Assembly: GCA_946530775.1 (NCBI GenBank)
Contig: CAMNAH010000088.1
Coordinates: forward strand, 1 to 5,334
Length of the DNA stretch: 5,334 nt
Direction of reading: 5' to 3'
Source: an uncultured Coriobacteriales bacterium
Lineage (GTDB): Bacteria > Actinomycetota > Coriobacteriia > Coriobacteriales > Atopobiaceae
Below are positions 3,923 through 5,334 of this stretch, piece by piece (within the stretch, counting starts at the first letter, position 1; each line of letters opens with the position of its first letter). Position numbers and translations under genes: made by a program. The notes beneath the pieces are model-generated. The model saw only the letters and a program-made list of their open reading frames with translations, was not told where the DNA came from and searched no databases.

Positions 3923-5334
3923 CTACTTGTGGTAGAGGCTCCGGCTCTCGAAGACCGGCTCGCAGCACACGTTGATGCCCAGCTTCTTGTAGGTGCGCTC
4001 GTCGGTGGGCGAGATGATCACCGAGAAGTACGCATCGCAGCCCTTGAGCTCGTCGGTTGCATCGATGACCTTCGCGGCGAGCGGGTCGGTGGCGGAGCTG
4101 ATGGAGAGCGCGATGAGCGTCTCGTCGGAGTGCAGGCGCGGGTTGCGGCTGCGCAGATGCTCGATCTTGAGGTGGCTGATGGGCTTCAGCGCTTCGTCGC
4201 TCACCACGTAGGTTTCCAGATCGACGCCGGCGACCTTCTTGAGGGCGTTGAGCAGCAGCGATGATGCGGCGCCCATGATGTCGGACGTCTTGCCGGTGAC
4301 CACGCTGCCGTCGGGCAGCACCATGGCGCCTGCGGGCGCACCCGTGACCTCGGCGCGCAGCAGCGCGGCAGCGCGCGCGGGCGAGAAGTCCTTGTCGATG
4401 CCCGCTTCGTTCATGAGCAGCTCGATCTTGGCAAGCGCATCGCTGCCCACGCCGGTTCGGCGCAGCTGCTCGGCGGTCTGGAAGTAGCGGCGCACGATTT
4501 CGCTCTTGGCGGCCTGACGGCACACCTCGTCGTCGGAGATGGCAAAGCCCACCATGTTGACGCCCATGTCGGTGGGCGACTTGTAGACGCTCTCGCCCGA
4601 GATCTTCTCGAGCATGGCGCGCAGCACCGGGAAGGTCTCGACGTCGCGGTTGTAGTTCACGGTGACGTCGCCGTAGGCCTCGAGGTGGAACGGATCGATG
4701 ATGTTGTTATCGTCCAGATCGGCCGTCGCAGCCTCGTATGCGATGTTCACGGGGTGCTTGAGCGGCAGGTTCCACACGGGGAAGGTCTCGAACTTGGCGT
4801 AACCGGCGTCGACGCCGCGCTTGTGCTCGTGATAGAGCTGCGACAGGCAGGTTGCCATCTTGCCCGAGCCGGGGCCGGGAGCGGAGACCACCACGAGCGG
4901 GCGCGTGGTCTGCACGAAGTCGTTCTTGCCGAAGCCGTCCTCCGAGACGATCAGGTCGATGTCGGCGGGGTAGCGGTCGATGAGGTAGTGGCGCGCGACC
5001 TTGATGCCCATCTTCTCGAGACGGCGCTGGTAGGCCTCAACGTGGGGCTGTCCGGTGAAGTGCGTGATGACCACGGTGTTGGCAACCAGGCCCATGCCGC
5101 GGAACGCGTCCATGAGGCGCAGCGCGTCCTCGGCGTAGGGAATGCCGATGTCGCTGCGGCGCTTGTCCTGCTCGATGTCGTTGGCGTTGATGGCGATGAG
5201 CGCCTCGGCCACGGGAGCGAGCGCCTCGAGCAGGCGCGCCTTGAGGTCGGGCTCGAAGCCCGGCAGCACGCGGCTGGCATGGTAGTCGTCGAAGAGCTTG
5301 CCGCCAAACTCGAGGTAGAGCTTGCCGCCGAACT
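3923..5334 (-). CDS. DUF1846 / UPF0371 family protein, N-terminus cut by window
   Basis: This conserved cytosolic family has no established reaction that I know of. The visible 469 residues begin FGGKLYLEFGGKLFDDYHASRVLPGFEP in the reading frame, so about 25 N-terminal residues lie beyond the window, judging by streptococcal members near 494 residues. Signature blocks, in order: INANDIEQ, VVITHFTGQPHVEAY, YPADIDLIVSEDGFGKNDF, VVSAPGPGSGKMATCLSQLYH, KFETFPVWNLPLKHPVNIAY, NIIDPFHLEAYG, VNYNRDVETFPVL, YKSPTDMGVNMVGF and, near the end, RNPRLHSDETLIALS and KKLGINV. The glycine-rich PGPGSGK loop resembles a nucleotide-binding loop but is not a canonical Walker A. The apparent GTG at 5269 is internal (the Val of RVLPGF), not the start. 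Stop TAG at 3923-3925, followed by a strong terminator, so it ends its transcript. No pathway context is visible. Confidence 0.95.
   Translation of the reverse strand, partial: FGGKLYLEFGGKLFDDYHASRVLPGFEPDLKARLLEALAPVAEALIAINANDIEQDKRRSDIGIPYAEDALRLMDAFRGMGLVANTVVITHFTGQPHVEAYQRRLEKMGIKVARHYLIDRYPADIDLIVSEDGFGKNDFVQTTRPLVVVSAPGPGSGKMATCLSQLYHEHKRGVDAGYAKFETFPVWNLPLKHPVNIAYEAATADLDDNNIIDPFHLEAYGDVTVNYNRDVETFPVLRAMLEKISGESVYKSPTDMGVNMVGFAISDDEVCRQAAKSEIVRRYFQTAEQLRRTGVGSDALAKIELLMNEAGIDKDFSPARAAALLRAEVTGAPAGAMVLPDGSVVTGKTSDIMGAASSLLLNALKKVAGVDLETYVVSDEALKPISHLKIEHLRSRNPRLHSDETLIALSISSATDPLAAKVIDATDELKGCDAYFSVIISPTDERTYKKLGINVCCEPVFESRSLYHK
5294..5334 (-). repeat. Imperfect 24-base tandem duplication in the DUF1846 gene
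   Basis: GAGCTTGCCGCCRAACT (plus-strand reading) occurs at 5294-5310 and 5318-5334 with one difference, 24 bases apart, encoding FGGKLYLE followed by FGGKLFDD. Other family members have a similar FDGKLYMEFGGK arrangement, so this is probably family sequence reinforced by codon choice and not a recent event. Confidence 0.55.

Noticed and set aside
3764..4264. Plus-strand open frame overlapping the 48-base dyad, terminator and DUF1846 end
   Set aside because: It reads through structured intergenic DNA and antisense of a strongly conserved protein, with no motif or ribosome site.
1..5334. CRISPR array, tRNA, rRNA, insertion sequence or prophage
   Set aside because: I saw no regularly spaced repeats, cloverleaf-like sequence, transposase or integrase motif on either strand; the window looks like ordinary chromosomal genes.

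Overview
This is a high-GC, gene-dense bacterial chromosome segment. The protein sequences and overall style suggest an actinobacterial, Coriobacteriia-like gut organism such as a Collinsella relative; that is an inference from family resemblance and base composition, not from a marker gene. Five protein-coding genes are visible. Two are cut by the window edges: the left one loses its C-terminus and the right one its N-terminus.

Layout. Bases 1-1568 (minus strand) hold most of an Elp3-type radical SAM/GNAT enzyme, which modifies wobble uridine in tRNA. It diverges from a plus-strand pair: a class I SAM-dependent methyltransferase (1617-2351) whose motifs resemble eukaryotic Trm9/ALKBH8, followed 2 bases later by msrA (2354-2884). 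A short region of about 120 bases holds two consecutive dyads between the convergent msrA and MarR genes. A minus-strand MarR-family regulator with a histidine-rich tail occupies 3004-3582. Its 340-base upstream region contains a palindromic operator candidate, a repeated copy of half of it, a separate 48-base dyad, and a rho-independent terminator belonging to the last gene. That gene is a minus-strand DUF1846/UPF0371 protein (3923-5334, N-terminus outside the window).

How the genes may work together. The most interesting point is the divergent Elp3 / Trm9-like pair. In eukaryotes Elp3 (within Elongator) makes cm5U34 and Trm9 (or the ALKBH8 methyltransferase domain) methylates it to mcm5U34. 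Finding homologues of both steps back to back suggests a compact bacterial mcm5U-type wobble pathway. The methyltransferase is translationally coupled to msrA, so the tRNA-modification function may be co-expressed with oxidative-damage repair. The elp3 start codon lies 8 bases after a perfect TATAAT with no Shine-Dalgarno sequence, so its mRNA is probably leaderless. The MarR gene looks autoregulated; its other targets are not in the window.
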